Source: Schistocephalus solidus
Taxonomy: Eukaryota; Platyhelminthes; Cestoda; Diphyllobothriidea; Diphyllobothriidae
Length of the DNA stretch: 64,000 nucleotides
Direction: 5' to 3'
Assembly (NCBI GenBank): GCA_017591395.1
Contig: WEDG01006539.1
Span: forward strand, 44,738 to 108,737
In this document: piece by piece, positions 1-10,689 of the stretch
Layout: each line of letters starts with the position of its first letter
Numbering within the stretch: the first letter of the stretch is position 1
Translations under genes and position numbers: made by a program
Notes under the pieces: generated by a model
What the model saw: only the letters and a program-made list of their open reading frames with translations
Told to the model about the DNA's origin: nothing
Databases searched by the model: none

Positions 1-1267
1 ATTCAGCCGGTCTTCTCATTTAACTCTTTCTGACGTCCCGATCAATGCTATTATGGATAAGCCCAGTATTGTAACTGAAGTCTACTGAGACCAACTTTGA
101 ATAATCGATCAAAAGTGTGGACATAAATGCTGTAAAAATGGAAGAATCTAAATTTCCCTTGTTTTCTACCGCCAGTTGGATATCGATTGATTTCTTTCCA
201 GTCTTCGACAAGCAGTGACTAGGCAGATGTGCGACGCCCCGATATTTTTATGGAGATCTATGGGTGTAACGTTGTAGTTCTAACGTAGCACTTCATAAGC
301 TGGTGGTAGATCGATACACCTGTTAAAGGCGTCATTGGTTAACTGTTACGCTTCCTGCAGTCGGCACTAAATCTGATCGTCCTATTGATCCAAAGTCGCC
401 ACGCGATTGAAAGCGAGTCCGTTCTATTTCGAGGATGAGGGAAAAACTTAAGCAAAGTTTATATCTCGCAGCAATTTCTTTTCCATACATTCAGTATAGG
501 TGAATTTATGTTCCACACGAACTGCGTGTTTTTATTTGCCGGCGGCAAACAGCTCGGATGGGAGTTCGGAACACCAGAAAAAGGTTATGTCAGACTCGGA
601 ACTACCTTTCCCCTGTAAACTGTCTGCGCTGTGTGCGCGCATACCCGTAGTTTTGTCTCATAAAGTTAGGATTAACTGAATGATTACAGAGTAACTCAGC
701 GTTTTATCAATTAACCCGCATTTTTTATCGACGCATCCTCTATATTTGAGTAGAACATTCCATCTGAGATCTAATCCATTTGCTGCAAAACCGTGTTCCT
801 TGAAATGTAAATATGGAAAGCCCTGGGTTTTGTTCATCATCCATTTTCCAGTTGCACTGGACAGCCCTTATTCGTTTGAATGATAGCCAGCGTTCAGGCT
901 TTACCCACAACACTGTTTAGGCTAACCGCCACTTATCTTCCGCACAAAGAAACCTGTAAGATATGGTGCATCCGACTGTTACGCCGATTTATGGCTGTCC
1001 TCGGAAACCTGGGCCGCTCACATCTGAAAATCTCACTTAAATTAGAGGCACGTAATCAGTCCTCGGCCATTCCATTAATGTGTTCTTTGTTCCGCTGACT
1101 TCTGTTAGTCTTTCTAAGCGTTTAGTTTGGGATTTGCCCTGTCACCATTTACGGGGTCGGTAAGGCACTCATCTATTCACGGTCCGCACCCTGGTGCACC
1201 CTGAGGCGACAGTCCATTAGTCACCTTAAAACACTTCTCTGCTTGAACATCTTGTGTTTATGTATAT
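1..1267. other. No gene recognised (5' flank or intron)
   Basis: Only short ORFs without recognisable domains or convincing paired splice sites are seen. Given the gene that follows on the plus strand, this is probably intron or upstream sequence of that gene. The exon that would carry a DNA-binding domain is not visible here. Confidence 0.4.
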
Positions 1268-1348
1268 ATGGGCAGAAACGTGGCTAACAGCCCACTCTTT
1301 CTCCTTTGTAATATCACCGCCATTCCCTCACTCCGCGCACACACACAG

Positions 1349-1705
1349 ACTGATCACTCAAGTCTTGCAGCAAACAGGACTCCGGGTCTGGCTGCGAACG
1401 AAAACTCTAGAAGCCATATCGCAGTCCCCGTAGGACTTGAAAATCGGCCCGTGGTGACCACTACCCAGTCGACGGCGGCAGCCGTCGCAGCCGCATCTTC
1501 GTCCCTCGCTGCTTTGCACCAAATCATGCTCTCAAGTGGCGCCTCTGCGGCCAACCTCGTGGCTGCCAATCGTCTCCTTCTGCACAGTATTCAACAGCAA
1601 CAACACTACTACAACCACGAGGAGTCGCGCCTCAAGTCCTCGACCCCGTGCAGTAATGGGGGCTCTCAGACGGGTGAACGACTTCAAAACTCGGCTGAGT
1701 CATCG
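1349..1705 (+). CDS. Putative internal exon of an Ala/Gln-rich regulatory protein
   Basis: An open frame of about 119 codons is rich in Ala, Ser, Gln and Asn, with TAAAVAAASSSLAALHQ near the middle and SIQQQQHYYNHEE near the end. This resembles low-complexity activation or repression regions of animal transcription factors, not random sequence. Candidate acceptors follow CACACACACAG (exon from 1349) and TCTTGCAG (from 1371). Candidate donors are GTGCGC at 1706, which is phase 0 and fits the next exon at 4422, and the stronger GTGAAC at 1674, which is phase 1 and would need a different acceptor such as one at 4351. Membership in the downstream gene rests on strand, composition and proximity. 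A PLE and SINEs occupy the presumed intron to 4421. Confidence 0.4.
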
Positions 1706-1825
1706 GTGCGCCAAACACCGTTTGTCATTCTTAATTTGCTCACCTACTAATTTAAAACCATCTTTTCTTGTGGTATAGGTTTTCCGCTGGGTAGTCGAAA
1801 TATTACATTCAACCCAAACTGGTGC

Positions 1826-1845
1826 ATATATATATATATATATAT
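1826..1845. repeat. (TA)n microsatellite
   Basis: A short TA array lies exactly at the 5' truncation point of the PLE that follows. TA arrays also border the SINEs in this window. Confidence 0.8.
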
Positions 1846-2902
1846 GCAGAGACGAGAGACAACAGAAAATATGTGTAAATTGATAGTCTTTTTCGGGCAT
1901 CGAAATCCCAGTGGGGACCTTAAAACGATGGTGTATAGGAAGGCCATCAGTACCCGCCAAATCCTGAGCTACCATAGCAAACACCCGTTATGCCACAAAC
2001 GCAGTTGTGTTCGAACACTATACAAGAGGGTTGAAACACACTGCAGCGAGACAGCTGAAAGAAAGGCAGAACTTCGATACCTCCAATGCCTCTTCATGGC
2101 CAATGGGTATCCCCGCAACTTCATCGAACGCAGCAGACAGTGCAGGCAAAACCGAAGGCCAGCGACCGAACAGCCAAAGATATGGCGAGCGTTGCCATAC
2201 ATTGACGGTGTTTCGGAGGCGGTCTCCCGCCTCTTAAGACCGATGGGGATCGGCATCGCCCACCGGCCGGAGTCAACCATTCGACATCTGGTTATGAGGC
2301 CTAAGGTCCCCCTGCCGCGAGGTGAAACAACAAACGTCATCTTCCGGCTTCAATGCAATTTCTGCGCAATCAACTACTTTGAAGAGACCGAGAAACGACT
2401 ACAAACCCGAGTCGGAGAACACATGAGGGCAATAAGAAGAATGGACCAATTGTCTTTGGTGGCGGAACACTGCGCAGACTCTGGACACACGTTCGCCTTC
2501 CAGAATGCCGAAATTCTGGGTCGGAGAAGTGACCGCGTGGCAAGAGAAACAATCGAGGCCTGGCACACGGGAACAACCTCTATCAATCGTTGTGTGACGC
2601 TTCCTACGGCCTACCAAGCCCTCCGGACGGATCTCAATGGTCAAAAGAGCCAACTTGAACATGGGCCTAACGTGCATCCGAACATCGGTGAGTCCATGGT
2701 GGACACGCACGCAATCGCAACGCAACCCAGACCCGATGAAGGAACAGTTATCGCCTCGGCCAGCTCAACCACTTATCCGGCAGGTGCGAATACTCACGGA
2801 GGTGCTATCACAACCAAGATTAACAGCCTGGGACGGCAGCTTCGGTCGATGGGGGTACTGACGACTACTGCCAACGTGCGAACGCCGGCCCCGACCAGAT
2901 AG
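1846..2902 (+). pseudogene. PLE-1: 5'-truncated Penelope-like element, RT C-terminus plus GIY-YIG remnant
   Basis: An open frame of about 350 codons encodes the end of a Penelope-like reverse transcriptase followed by a degenerate GIY-YIG nuclease. Residues about 50-60 (CHKRSCVRTLY) match the same block in the fuller PLE at 38.7-39.5 kb. The Cys-pair linker is C171/C174, but the YIG position has decayed to NYFEET, and the conserved Arg/Glu helix survives as RVGEHMRA near 189-196. The catalytic YVDD palm lies upstream of the break and is absent, so the copy cannot be autonomous. It lies on the gene's sense strand, probably inside an intron. The frame is uninterrupted, which suggests a fairly recent insertion. 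Confidence 0.8.
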
Positions 2903-3131
2903 AGAAGAAGCCATCACCTGCCCTGCCCCCGTCCACCACGGACCCGGTGTACAGGCAAATAATGATCGCCAAATGTGAAACACCGCCCTATTCATTAAGC
3001 AGCATGATAACTGAGGATCTCCACCCCCAACCCGACCCCTCCTCCACGCAAATTCAAAAACCTCAGGAATCCCGTATTACCCGTAATGTTACCACCTAGA
3101 AATACTGTGAGGCGCGGTAAAATACTTCCCT

Positions 3132-3165
3132 CCGACGATGAAATCCTGTTTGATTTTGAAACGTC
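3132..3165 (+). ncRNA. Hammerhead-like relic downstream of PLE-1
   Basis: CCGACGA (3132-3138), in the place of the hammerhead CUGANGA box, is followed by one T. A 6-bp stem comes next (3140-3145 with 3152-3157, loop of 6), then GAAA at 3158-3161 and CGTC. PLEs are known to carry hammerhead ribozymes in their terminal repeats. The first core base is C and the second is C instead of U, so cleavage is doubtful. I read this as a decayed ribozyme, supported by a similar layout after PLE-3 at 39.95 kb. Confidence 0.45.
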
Positions 3166-3246
3166 AGGACAATATAACCATGGTTCCCGTGATTGTCTCT
3201 TCTTCTCATTTATTTCCGGGAACGCGCGTCTTCGCTTCTATAAGCA

Positions 3247-3264
3247 ATATATATATATATATAT
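3247..3264. repeat. (TA)n tail of SINE
   Basis: This TA array forms the 3' tail of the minus-strand SINE at 3265-3516. Confidence 0.8.
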
Positions 3265-3514
3265 GATAGTGTGGGGCTCACCGATCTGCTTAAGGAACAT
3301 GTATGTTCCGTTGTGCCCTGGAGCTCAGACTAGAGCCCTCGCAGGCGGCCGCATAGCGACGTGTAGCATATGATGGAATGGAACCGACAAAGACAAGGGA
3401 GACCAGAATGGCCATTTCTGGCTTATTAGCCGTCATCAGTCAGTCATACCCAATCCCAAGTGTGGCACACCTGGGATTCGAACCGCTCTCCCTTGTCTTT
3501 GTCGGTTCCATTCC

Positions 3515-3516
<2 letters not shown>
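3265..3516 (-). mobile_element. tRNA-related SINE, foldback form, with hammerhead-like core
   Basis: On the minus strand the order is an inverted 30-base arm, a B-box remnant (GGTTCGAATCC), the hammerhead-like core (3401-3445), the second arm, the SINE body, a 3' hairpin (GGAACA/TGTTCC) and a (TA)n tail. The arms 3487-3516 and 3373-3402 are perfect reverse complements, 30 of 30. The A-box half of the tRNA head is missing and is replaced by the inverted arm. The same architecture recurs at 40.1 kb. Confidence 0.75.
3401..3445 (-). ncRNA. Hammerhead-like core in SINE (3.4 kb copy)
   Basis: The minus strand reads GACTGA, then CTGATGA, C, GGCT-AATA-AGCC (4-bp stem II), A, GAAA, TGGCCATT and CTGGTC. 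Stem I is weakened in this copy compared with the family consensus GACTGG/CCAGTC. The conserved boxes and their spacing are intact. Confidence 0.5.

Positions 3517-3542
<26 letters not shown>
3515..3542. repeat. (TA)n microsatellite
   Basis: A TA array abuts the inverted arm of the foldback SINE. Together with 3247-3264, TA arrays bracket this SINE. Confidence 0.85.
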
Positions 3543-3545
<3 letters not shown>

Positions 3546-3562
3546 GAATGATATTACCTACA

Positions 3563-3895
3563 AAGACTGATCTTCCTGAACGCAAAACCAAATTTCCTGT
3601 CCTCTGAAAAGATATATTGAAACTTTTCCGTTTATATTGCAATGCATAAAATCAAAATGTTTTGATCTGGACCTTTCAGTAGCGTAGGAAAATTCCTGGA
3701 TAGCAAAAAACATCAGATTTGGCCATGTTTAGCCCCTTTTTCTCTGAAATATACCTGAAGTGAACTCCTCACTAGTGAATAACTTTCTGCTCATCAATTC
3801 AATCCAACGAACAAAAATAATACCATCAATTTTGTGCCGTACTATAACCTCAAATTTTGATCCCGACATTTCATGAGTTAGGCAATCTACTGTAT
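3563..3895. repeat. Unclassified AT-rich interspersed repeat, copy 1
   Basis: About 330 bp is recognisably similar to 12778-13128, most clearly in the block CAAATTTTGATCCCGACAT followed by TCATGAG and GCAATCTACTGTAT. No coding potential or terminal repeats are evident. It sits directly between a SINE and a SINE body fragment. Confidence 0.55.
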
Positions 3896-4003
3896 ATAGT
3901 GCGAGGCTCACCGATCTGGTCAGGAAACATGCATTTCCCGTTGTGCCTTGGAGTTCACTTTAGAGTCCTCATAGGCAGTCGCATAGCGTTTTGTGATATC
4001 TAT
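3896..4003 (-). mobile_element. SINE 3' body fragment
   Basis: A diverged copy of the SINE 3' region, matching the block at 3265-3370 (GAGGCTCACCGATCTG and the hairpin GGAAACATGCATTTCC). It lacks the head and the hammerhead-like core. Confidence 0.6.
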
Positions 4004-4421
4004 GCTTTAAAGGTTGTCAATTAGCGGAATACGCCAGTACAGATGACTGAGCGTCAGGCGGAACCGGCACGTGATATGCCCTTCATGACAGTTCTCGTCA
4101 ATAAACCACTCGTAAATCCTGTTCAACTTTTAGTTGCGGTGCGTGTGGGTAAGGTCTGCATTTTCACCACCTTGGTGTTGTCTCCGCTCCCAATTTCCAT
4201 TTTCTTTGTCTTGCCACGAAACATAGCATGCGGGGAAGAAAAAATGATGAATATGCAGCAAATGTCTCTATCACTAAACAAATTAACAAGTCACCTATGC
4301 GCCAGCGGGACAATGGTAGTCCTCGTTGCTTACGAATGTCGAACTCTTAGGTTTGAAACATTCTCTCAAGCATCATACCTTCTTTTTGTCTTCGATTCAG
4401 AACCTCCCTTATCTACCTCAG

Positions 4422-4728
4422 AAGAGCGGTGAAAGTGTTGATAAAGGCTCCACCGATTTCATGCGCTACCCACAGGTAAAGGAATCACCGCCGGCGGCTT
4501 CTCCAAGTCGACCAGAAGCTTTTTTCTCTTCAGCGCGACGGGCCAGTGATGGATTGGAGGCTATCAACCTGGCCAGTGGTGCTGGCCCGCCGGTAGATGC
4601 CACTGACCACGTGGATGCTCGTTTCTTTGAACGACCTTCTCTACTACGCTCACCGACCACACCTCAGAGCGAGGCACAATGTCTAGGCTCTCTCGAACTG
4701 CCCGTCCTGACTCAAACTTCACCTTCAT
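4422..4728 (+). CDS. Exon b of the regulatory-type gene (phase 0 to phase 1)
   Basis: The frame is open and starts after the acceptor TTATCTACCTCAG; an alternative acceptor ending at 4400 keeps the same frame. It encodes a Ser/Pro/Ala-rich segment with no catalytic motif (for example SPPAASPSRPEAFFSSARRA). It ends at CTTCAT before GTAGGC. The intron that follows, 4729-4812, is only 84 nt with a TTATTTCAG acceptor, and its length is a multiple of three, so a naive ORF reads through it. The hydrophobic stretch seen if it is not removed (HLLLINSPRNILYILYFLII) is the translated intron, not a membrane segment. Confidence 0.65.
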
Positions 4729-4812
4729 GTAGGCTCCTTTCCCTCATGCACTTGCTCCTCATCAACTCACCTCGAAATATTTTGTATATCCTGTATTTTC
4801 TCATTATTTCAG

Positions 4813-5248
4813 TGTCCTCGAACACCCTGGAGACGGCTGACTCCTCGCGTATCCCTAACTGTCACACAAGTCTCGTTCAGCCGTCACTCGATCAGTCTGA
4901 GTTCACCGAGGGAGGCTATAATCTGTCTGCGAATTCCCTGCTCTCCTCTCTGAGCAGCGAGTTTGAACCTGAAACTCAACCGCACGATTTGTTAGCCCCA
5001 GCGAGGACGGAGGGGGACGACGGTGACAGCATTGAGGAGGGGGGTGAAATTAATCCAGTGGTCGGGGTGGCGGAGGCTGTGGCAAAGGATGAAGGTGAGG
5101 AAAATAACAATTGTGCTCCTTGCCGCTACAACCCCACCTCGCCATCACACGAGTCAAGGGTGAACAAGGAAATGTGTGAAGAGAGAGAAGTGGGCTACAG
5201 CGATGTCGTTTCCACAACCTCTGTGCCTGTTAAGTCTCCCAAGAGCAG
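4813..5248 (+). CDS. Exon c of the regulatory-type gene (phase 1 to phase 2)
   Basis: This continues exon b in frame after the 84-nt intron, the junction codon being TTG. It encodes Ser-rich then acidic sequence (TEGDDGDSIEEGGEINPVV, then EGEEN). It ends AAGAGCAG before the strong donor GTAAGATT at 5249. The leftover two bases, AG (phase 2), match the one-base lead of the exon at 13175. No DNA-binding domain is seen. An acidic stretch would fit a transactivation region, but that is inference. Confidence 0.7.
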
Positions 5249-7248
5249 GTAAGATTACCTTTGCGTTTGTGAACTCATGTCATTTTTTTGTGGCCGTAGT
5301 AGAACTAGATGATTCACGCATCTATCAGTCTATAGGGCCACGTACAAAACTGTCAAATAGAAATGGGAGAATGCGTCAGGCAGGCCAAACGGGGTGATTA
5401 CCGATAGCGACCGCATGTCCCGATCACATATTGCCTCAGTCGCTCATCTGTGACTCCGTAACGTAACTAGCGAACCCGTGGATGGAGCTCAAATGTAAAC
5501 CCACCACGAGCGTCCTCCCTGTCCACACTGTGCTCACACTTGCAAATACTACCCGGGCCTCTCCAGTCCTGTGTGTCTGAACGGTAATCCACAGTAAACG
5601 CTGTAGCTCAGCATCTCTTAGAATGCCGCACATTGCAGACAAGCACACACACGAACAGAGTCTGCAAACGGGCGTAGCTCTGGCTCATAACACGCTTTTA
5701 TTGAGCTGTGTCGAGCTGGCGCACGCCCTTAACTACTGCCGTGCATGCGTATAGCACGTATAACCCTTGACGCCACACCATTCACTGTACCCAATCTCTT
5801 GTTTAGTTGATTGACAGGCTTGGACAGCCACCTCGTGCACGGGAGGAGGGTAAGAAAGCGTTAGGACGATACTGCAGCGGAATCCTTCCTCAAAAATCAG
5901 CACATTCCTGACCCTGAATAAATTCGATGCGCTAACAGTCCAACTTTGGAAGTTAACAAACTGACGATCAACCCCGCCCTACTCCGAACTAAGGGTCAGG
6001 CCGCAGTGGCTCATTCATTCGACCGTGTATGCCACATCCACTTATGTGTGTTCTGAGACTCCCGTGTATAAAGCCTGATAAATGTGTAGTTAAGCAAGCT
6101 TATTAGCTTAGCGGCAGGGGCGAGTCAGGTAGCTGCAGCTTAGGTATGCTGTGACCCACCACGTTGGGCAACGATGGGCTTCGTGGATCGCGCCTGTCAG
6201 TCATGTTTCATCTAGACATTTTTTACCAAAAAAGGACTACCATAGACCAGTAATTGTTTACCTTGCATAGGCAACTGAGTCGAATCACACCAGTGACTGT
6301 AAAATCAATTATCTCCACCATCTACGTAGACTTGTGTGTTTGGGCTGCGTGGCTCCGAAGCTAGCCTATGTTGTTTCTCTTTGCCTAAATGGCAGTCAAA
6401 CGCGAGTCAAACAGGAGCTGTGTGCCACACCAGCCATTTTGGCGGCGCTCAACTCGGCTGATATTATCCTACTTTCCCTTCCGATGCAATCTCAAGCCAT
6501 GACGATTGCGTAATAGTATTGTGTCGGAAAATTGCCAACGGACAAGGCAACTTCGCCCTAACGCTCCAGAGCCAGAGTTTGGGTAGTTTCCACCTAGCGA
6601 TGCTTAAGCAACGCTCACCGATATTGTCTCCGAATAAGGAAATTTGTGCTTATCTCTAGACTGAAGGACTAACGCATGCACAGTTGTCCACTTCGTCCCA
6701 TTGCAACTTGATAGGCGTGGGAAGACAGTGAGAAGACAAGCCTGCTTCACTAAAATCCAAAGCAACACACATATAGCACTGCCTTTCCAGGCCTTACCTT
6801 CGGTCGTCGTGGGCGTGCCTTTTTCCACCTCCCTAATCTTTATTCATTAGTACGTTAGAGCTAAAGTAGCTTTTCTAACGTTAAATCTCATCAATTTCAC
6901 AAGAAAGTCCCGGTTACGCAAAATTGGTCTAAGCTGCATCACCCAAAGTCTTACGGCAGTAAAGGAACCACCTTTATTAAATAAAAGGCATATTATGGTT
7001 TAGGAATTCATATTTACTAACGTAAAAATCATTAATTTTCACTAAAAACTTGAATTTCAGATAAGGGCTCTATTACAAATCACTCAAATAGGGCTAACTG
7101 TAAAGTTGACTTAGAAAGAGGAGCGAGTGAAAGAGGTAAAATAATGAAGAATAATGATAAATACAAAAGATCAGTACTTTGTTGACTATTCATTTGCACT
7201 TGAAATAGCAGAAAGTACGTTCGACAAAGACATAGTCAGGTTTACATT
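5249..7248. other. Intron sequence, nothing recognised
   Basis: This is the first 2 kb of a 7.9-kb intron (5249-13174). Short ORFs show no domains and I see no repeat family here. Confidence 0.5.
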
Positions 7249-7684
7249 CGTTGATGAACGCTCACCAATCGCTAACGGAACTCACTCGTCCCGTTTTGCC
7301 TTGGGTCCCTCTCTTGAGCCCCGCCAGTGGTCGCACAACAGCTAGTAGTAGTATAGGCAGATTAACAATGCCGACAAAGACAAGGGAGACTGAAATGGTC
7401 ATTTCTGCCTAATTAGCCGTCATCAGCCAGTCATACTCAACCCCAGGTGGTGCACCACCCGAGGCTCGCACCCGCCACCTGTTGATCACCTGGGGTTGTG
7501 TATGACTGGCTGATGACGGCTAATGAGCCAGAAATGACCACTCCTGTCTCCCTCGTCTTTGCCGGCAATGTTCTACTACCTATACTACTAGACGCTATGT
7601 GACTGCTGGCAGGGTTTGAGAGTGAGTCCCATGGCATAACGGGAAGAGTGCGTTCCGTTAGCGATCGGTGAGTGCTCGTCAACG
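7249..7684. mobile_element. Large SINE foldback (imperfect palindrome of about 436 bp)
   Basis: The left arm 7249-7451 and right arm 7487-7684 are imperfect reverse complements along almost their whole length. Matching landmarks include CGCTCACCAATCGCTAACGG on the left and its complement near 7660-7675. Others are the TAGTATAGG block beside each GCCG(A/G)CAA, and CAGTCATACTCAACCCCAGG opposite CCTGGGGTTGTGTATGACTG. Each arm contains a SINE hammerhead-like core. The centre keeps a B-box-like remnant (GAGGCTCGCACCC). It represents two SINE units joined head to head. Confidence 0.75.
7504..7548 (+). ncRNA. Hammerhead-like core in SINE (7.5 kb copy)
   Basis: GACTGG 7504-7509, CTGATGA 7510-7516, stem II GGCT/AGCC 7518-7529, GAAA 7531-7534, then TGACCACT and CCTGTC 7543-7548. 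Stem I pairs except for one T-T mismatch. Confidence 0.5.
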
Positions 7685-7689
7685 TATAT

Positions 7690-7880
7690 CAATATTCCCT
7701 ACTCTAAAGTGGCAATAAAACGAGCCTGTCGTTCAGTGGTTAGAGCGTTGGGCTTCTGGTCGCAGGTTCTAGCCTCCATTCGTGCACCGCCTGGGGTTGG
7801 GCATGACTGGCTGATGACTATTAATAAGCCATAAATGGCCATTCCAGTCTCCCTTGTCTTTGCCGACAATGTTATACTGA
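7690..7880 (+). mobile_element. tRNA-headed SINE copy
   Basis: The order is an A-box-like TCGTTCAGTGGTTAGAGCG (7729-7747), a B-box-like GGTTCTAGCCT, CACCGCCTGGGGTTGGGCAT, the hammerhead-like core 7805-7849, and CTCCCTTGTCTTTGCCG. In this copy stem I is perfect (GACTGG/CCAGTC). GAAA is mutated to TAAA and stem II has eroded, so it is a dead copy. Confidence 0.65.
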
Positions 7881-8467
7881 TAGTCAGGTTGTCTGTAGTG
7901 GTTTGTTCACTGCGTGGAAAGTCTCTTCTTTGCCTTGTGCCAAGTTCCTGTGACAACTGCGAAAAGATTCGTGATATGATTGAGATCCGAGTTGTTGGCA
8001 GGACTAAATAGATTGGAGGCCGCATGCGGAGAGGTGTTCTGTTGTCCGAAAAGTTAGCTTCTAGTTGTCCGCGTTGTCAAATGCATAACTCTTTAGAGCG
8101 ATTAATGAGAGCATTATTGTTAACACTATGGTATCCATTCTGCGTCTATGGATACCGCTATAACCGAAGGAATCCCTTACGATGTCGATAAAAACCTTGC
8201 TGCTACTGGTTTCCCTAGTCGACCGCCAGATTGGCTGCTCCACATATAGTAACCATCCAAGCAATCAATGGCGAATATTTCTCGAAGATTGCAGTCAGCG
8301 TAGTATGCTCTTTGGGTGAGTTTTTCCCACTTATGACCATCTGCGTCGACTTGATAGATTTGCCTACGAATAAGGCTGTATAGGAAAAATAAAGGCTCTT
8401 CCAGAATGAGAGCCTGTAATCAATGTAGTTTTTAGCAAATAAAACATGTTCTCTAATAATAAAAAAA

Positions 8468-8580
8468 ACAGCCAGATCATGGCTTCTTGTTGGTAAAGCT
8501 CCGAATTCTGCATCCTTTTCCTCACAGCCGGATCATGGCTTCTTGCTGGTAAAGCTCCGAATTCTGCATTCCTTTTCCTC
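8468..8580. repeat. Tandem duplication, 56-bp unit x2
   Basis: Two near-identical units start at 8468 and 8524, each beginning ACAGCC(A/G)GATCATGG and ending with CCTTTTCCTC. The units differ at only a few positions, so the duplication is recent. Confidence 0.8.
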
Positions 8581-8833
8581 ATTATTTCCATAGTGTACAT
8601 CGGCAATGTTCCCTTTAAACGGTGTCACTGGGTATATAATAATACTTTTTCAGGGTATGATTGTTAAAATCGTCGTTTTGCTTACTCGTGGACTGTTTTG
8701 GTCTGCCCTGCTTATAGTGCGCTACAGCATAATCTTACTGATATTAAAAGTATTTGCGGTAATCCTTCCGCTGTTAAGTTACGTATCCGTTCGTAGTCGA
8801 CTGCGGATATAAATTGTCTGAACCTCTTTATCG

Positions 8834-9646
8834 TACGGCTTGAAAGGTAAAAGTGGGATCATGTGGTTCCCTGGATTTAACCCGATGAAATCACTGATCT
8901 CCGGCTACCTGGTTGAAGCGGTCTTGCAAGGATTGGAGACTCGGGTCTTTCAGTTCTTCAAACCGGAATTCTGGATGCACTACGTAGACGACACCTTTGT
9001 CGTCCTTCACCGAGACACTAAAAAGAACTTTAAAATGGAATTGAACTCGATTTTCCCGCAGATTATTTCAAAATGGAGGAAGAATAGGACCGTAAACTGA
9101 CTTTTCTAGATGTCCAGGTCTCGAGGCCGGAGGACGGAAACCTACAGACTGGCTTTTTTCGAAAAAACAACTAACGAATATTCTTCACAACAACAGCAAT
9201 CACACCCGTCGCATAAACGCAGTTAGACGCTTACTGATGCCACCAAAGTGTCGACTACCACACACGAACACCTTATGCGTTATTTACCGCATCAACTGTT
9301 TAGACTGCTCGGCCAACTACTGTGCCATGACCGACAAACGACTGACTACGCGCATGCACGTGCTGCTTTAGTCGTAAAGCGGAATGATGTACGGTCGAAC
9401 CTCGCCATGCACAGTCTATAAAACAATCACTGGTTCAACTTTGGTGGGGCCCAAGTGCTCGTCCGAGCCGATAGCAAACTGGTGATAGAAATCCTAGAAG
9501 CCTGGCAACCAGACGCCAACTCTATCAACTGCATCATCGACCTACCAGCGCCATACGAGGCTGCCAGGCACCACTTGCGCACGGGATGGCCAATGAGCAG
9601 AAAGAGCAGTATGCTTATCAGGAATGAGCATGAAAGACTTACTTAA
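8834..9646 (+). pseudogene. PLE-2: decayed Penelope-like element
   Basis: The frame at 8840-9100 encodes an RT palm with the catalytic block HYVDDTFVV (residues about 47-55). It is preceded by FNPMKSLISG, where PLE-3 has GTPMGSPISG. Further downstream, in broken frames, are a linker with a Cys pair (INCLDCSANYC, near 9287-9320) and the C-terminal motif EILEAWQPDANSINC at 9490-9530. Stops and frameshifts separate the blocks, so this is an old, inactive copy inside the gene's large intron. Confidence 0.75.
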
Positions 9647-9765
9647 ACCATGTATTTTCCTCTTTTGCCTCTCCGATTATGCGCTCGAGTATGAGTGTGA
9701 AACCTCACGTTGGTAAATCTTCCCCAGAGATAGTCTTATCTTTTCCATCCATTTATACTTACGTA

Positions 9766-10560
9766 CGACAGTTCGACCGTCGTAGTCCTACGATGTCCAT
9801 CATATGCTCAACGACATGGTGGTGCAGTGACGATGAATTGCGCGTGGATTAGTTTTAAATGATAGTAGAATTGCGCTGCATCTACCGCACGCTCTCCTCC
9901 CCCAACTGAGCCCCATGTCATGACAGAGTCAAAAAGACCGGAGATGGGAGAGGGCGCAGGTGGCTGGCGCGGCCGGAGCCACCCCTGGGCGTACCACCGC
10001 ACCTGGCTTGGATCTCGCAGATTGGGAGTGCCATAAAAGCTGCATTAAGAAGGAGCCATTGCAGCCTGACTCAGTCCGCCAGTCAGCCACTCCACACAAA
10101 ACACACGTTGGGCTGACCACGCGGTCCGAGTTATCCCGTCAGTTGGCAACCTTCCAAGCCACGGCTTTTAGCACACCGTGATAGTTTCAAGCGCGTCAGA
10201 TTGTTTATAGTGAGGAACATGCGCTGAGCTGTCAACCTCACTCTCTCCCCCAACCCCACAATCAGACCACTGTCCGAGCCGGTCAGTTGTCTGATTCGGA
10301 AGTGGGCGCAGCTGCTGGTGACCTCGTCTACGTACACGACCTGGCCCCCAAACAAGCACCAGGCTTTCACTCAACAGGAGGTTAGAAGGCTCACATCTTA
10401 CATGTGTGAGATAGCCAGAGGTCACGTTAAGAAGGAGCCATCGCAGCCTGACTCAGACCACCAATCAGCCACTCCTCGCAACACACATTGAACTGACTGC
10501 GAGTTTTGAGTGTAAATTTCAGTTGGCTACCTTCCAACTCACGACGCTGATCACCCCATG
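9766..10560 (-). mobile_element. LINE 3' tail region of copy 0
   Basis: It begins with the family end CGACAGTTCGACCGTCG (plus strand) and contains two related tail modules. These are the AAGGAGCCATTGCAGCCTGA unit near 10053 and the AAGGAGCCATCGCAGCCTGA unit near 10432. Read on the minus strand, this is the 3' untranslated part of the LINE whose decayed coding end follows at 10690-12140. Confidence 0.75.
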
Positions 10561-10689
10561 ATATTCTCAAGCTCAAATCTTACATGCAGCAGAGGAGCAA
10601 CATGAAAATGGAGCCGAGGATCATGCTTGTCTCTCAATCGGCTATGCAGACTGTGAGCATCTTTTTTGTCGTGTTCCGTATGATCATGT

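Noticed and set aside
4729..4812. Hydrophobic segment that looks like a membrane helix
   Set aside because: It is an 84-nt intron with GTAGGC donor and TTTCAG acceptor whose length is divisible by three.
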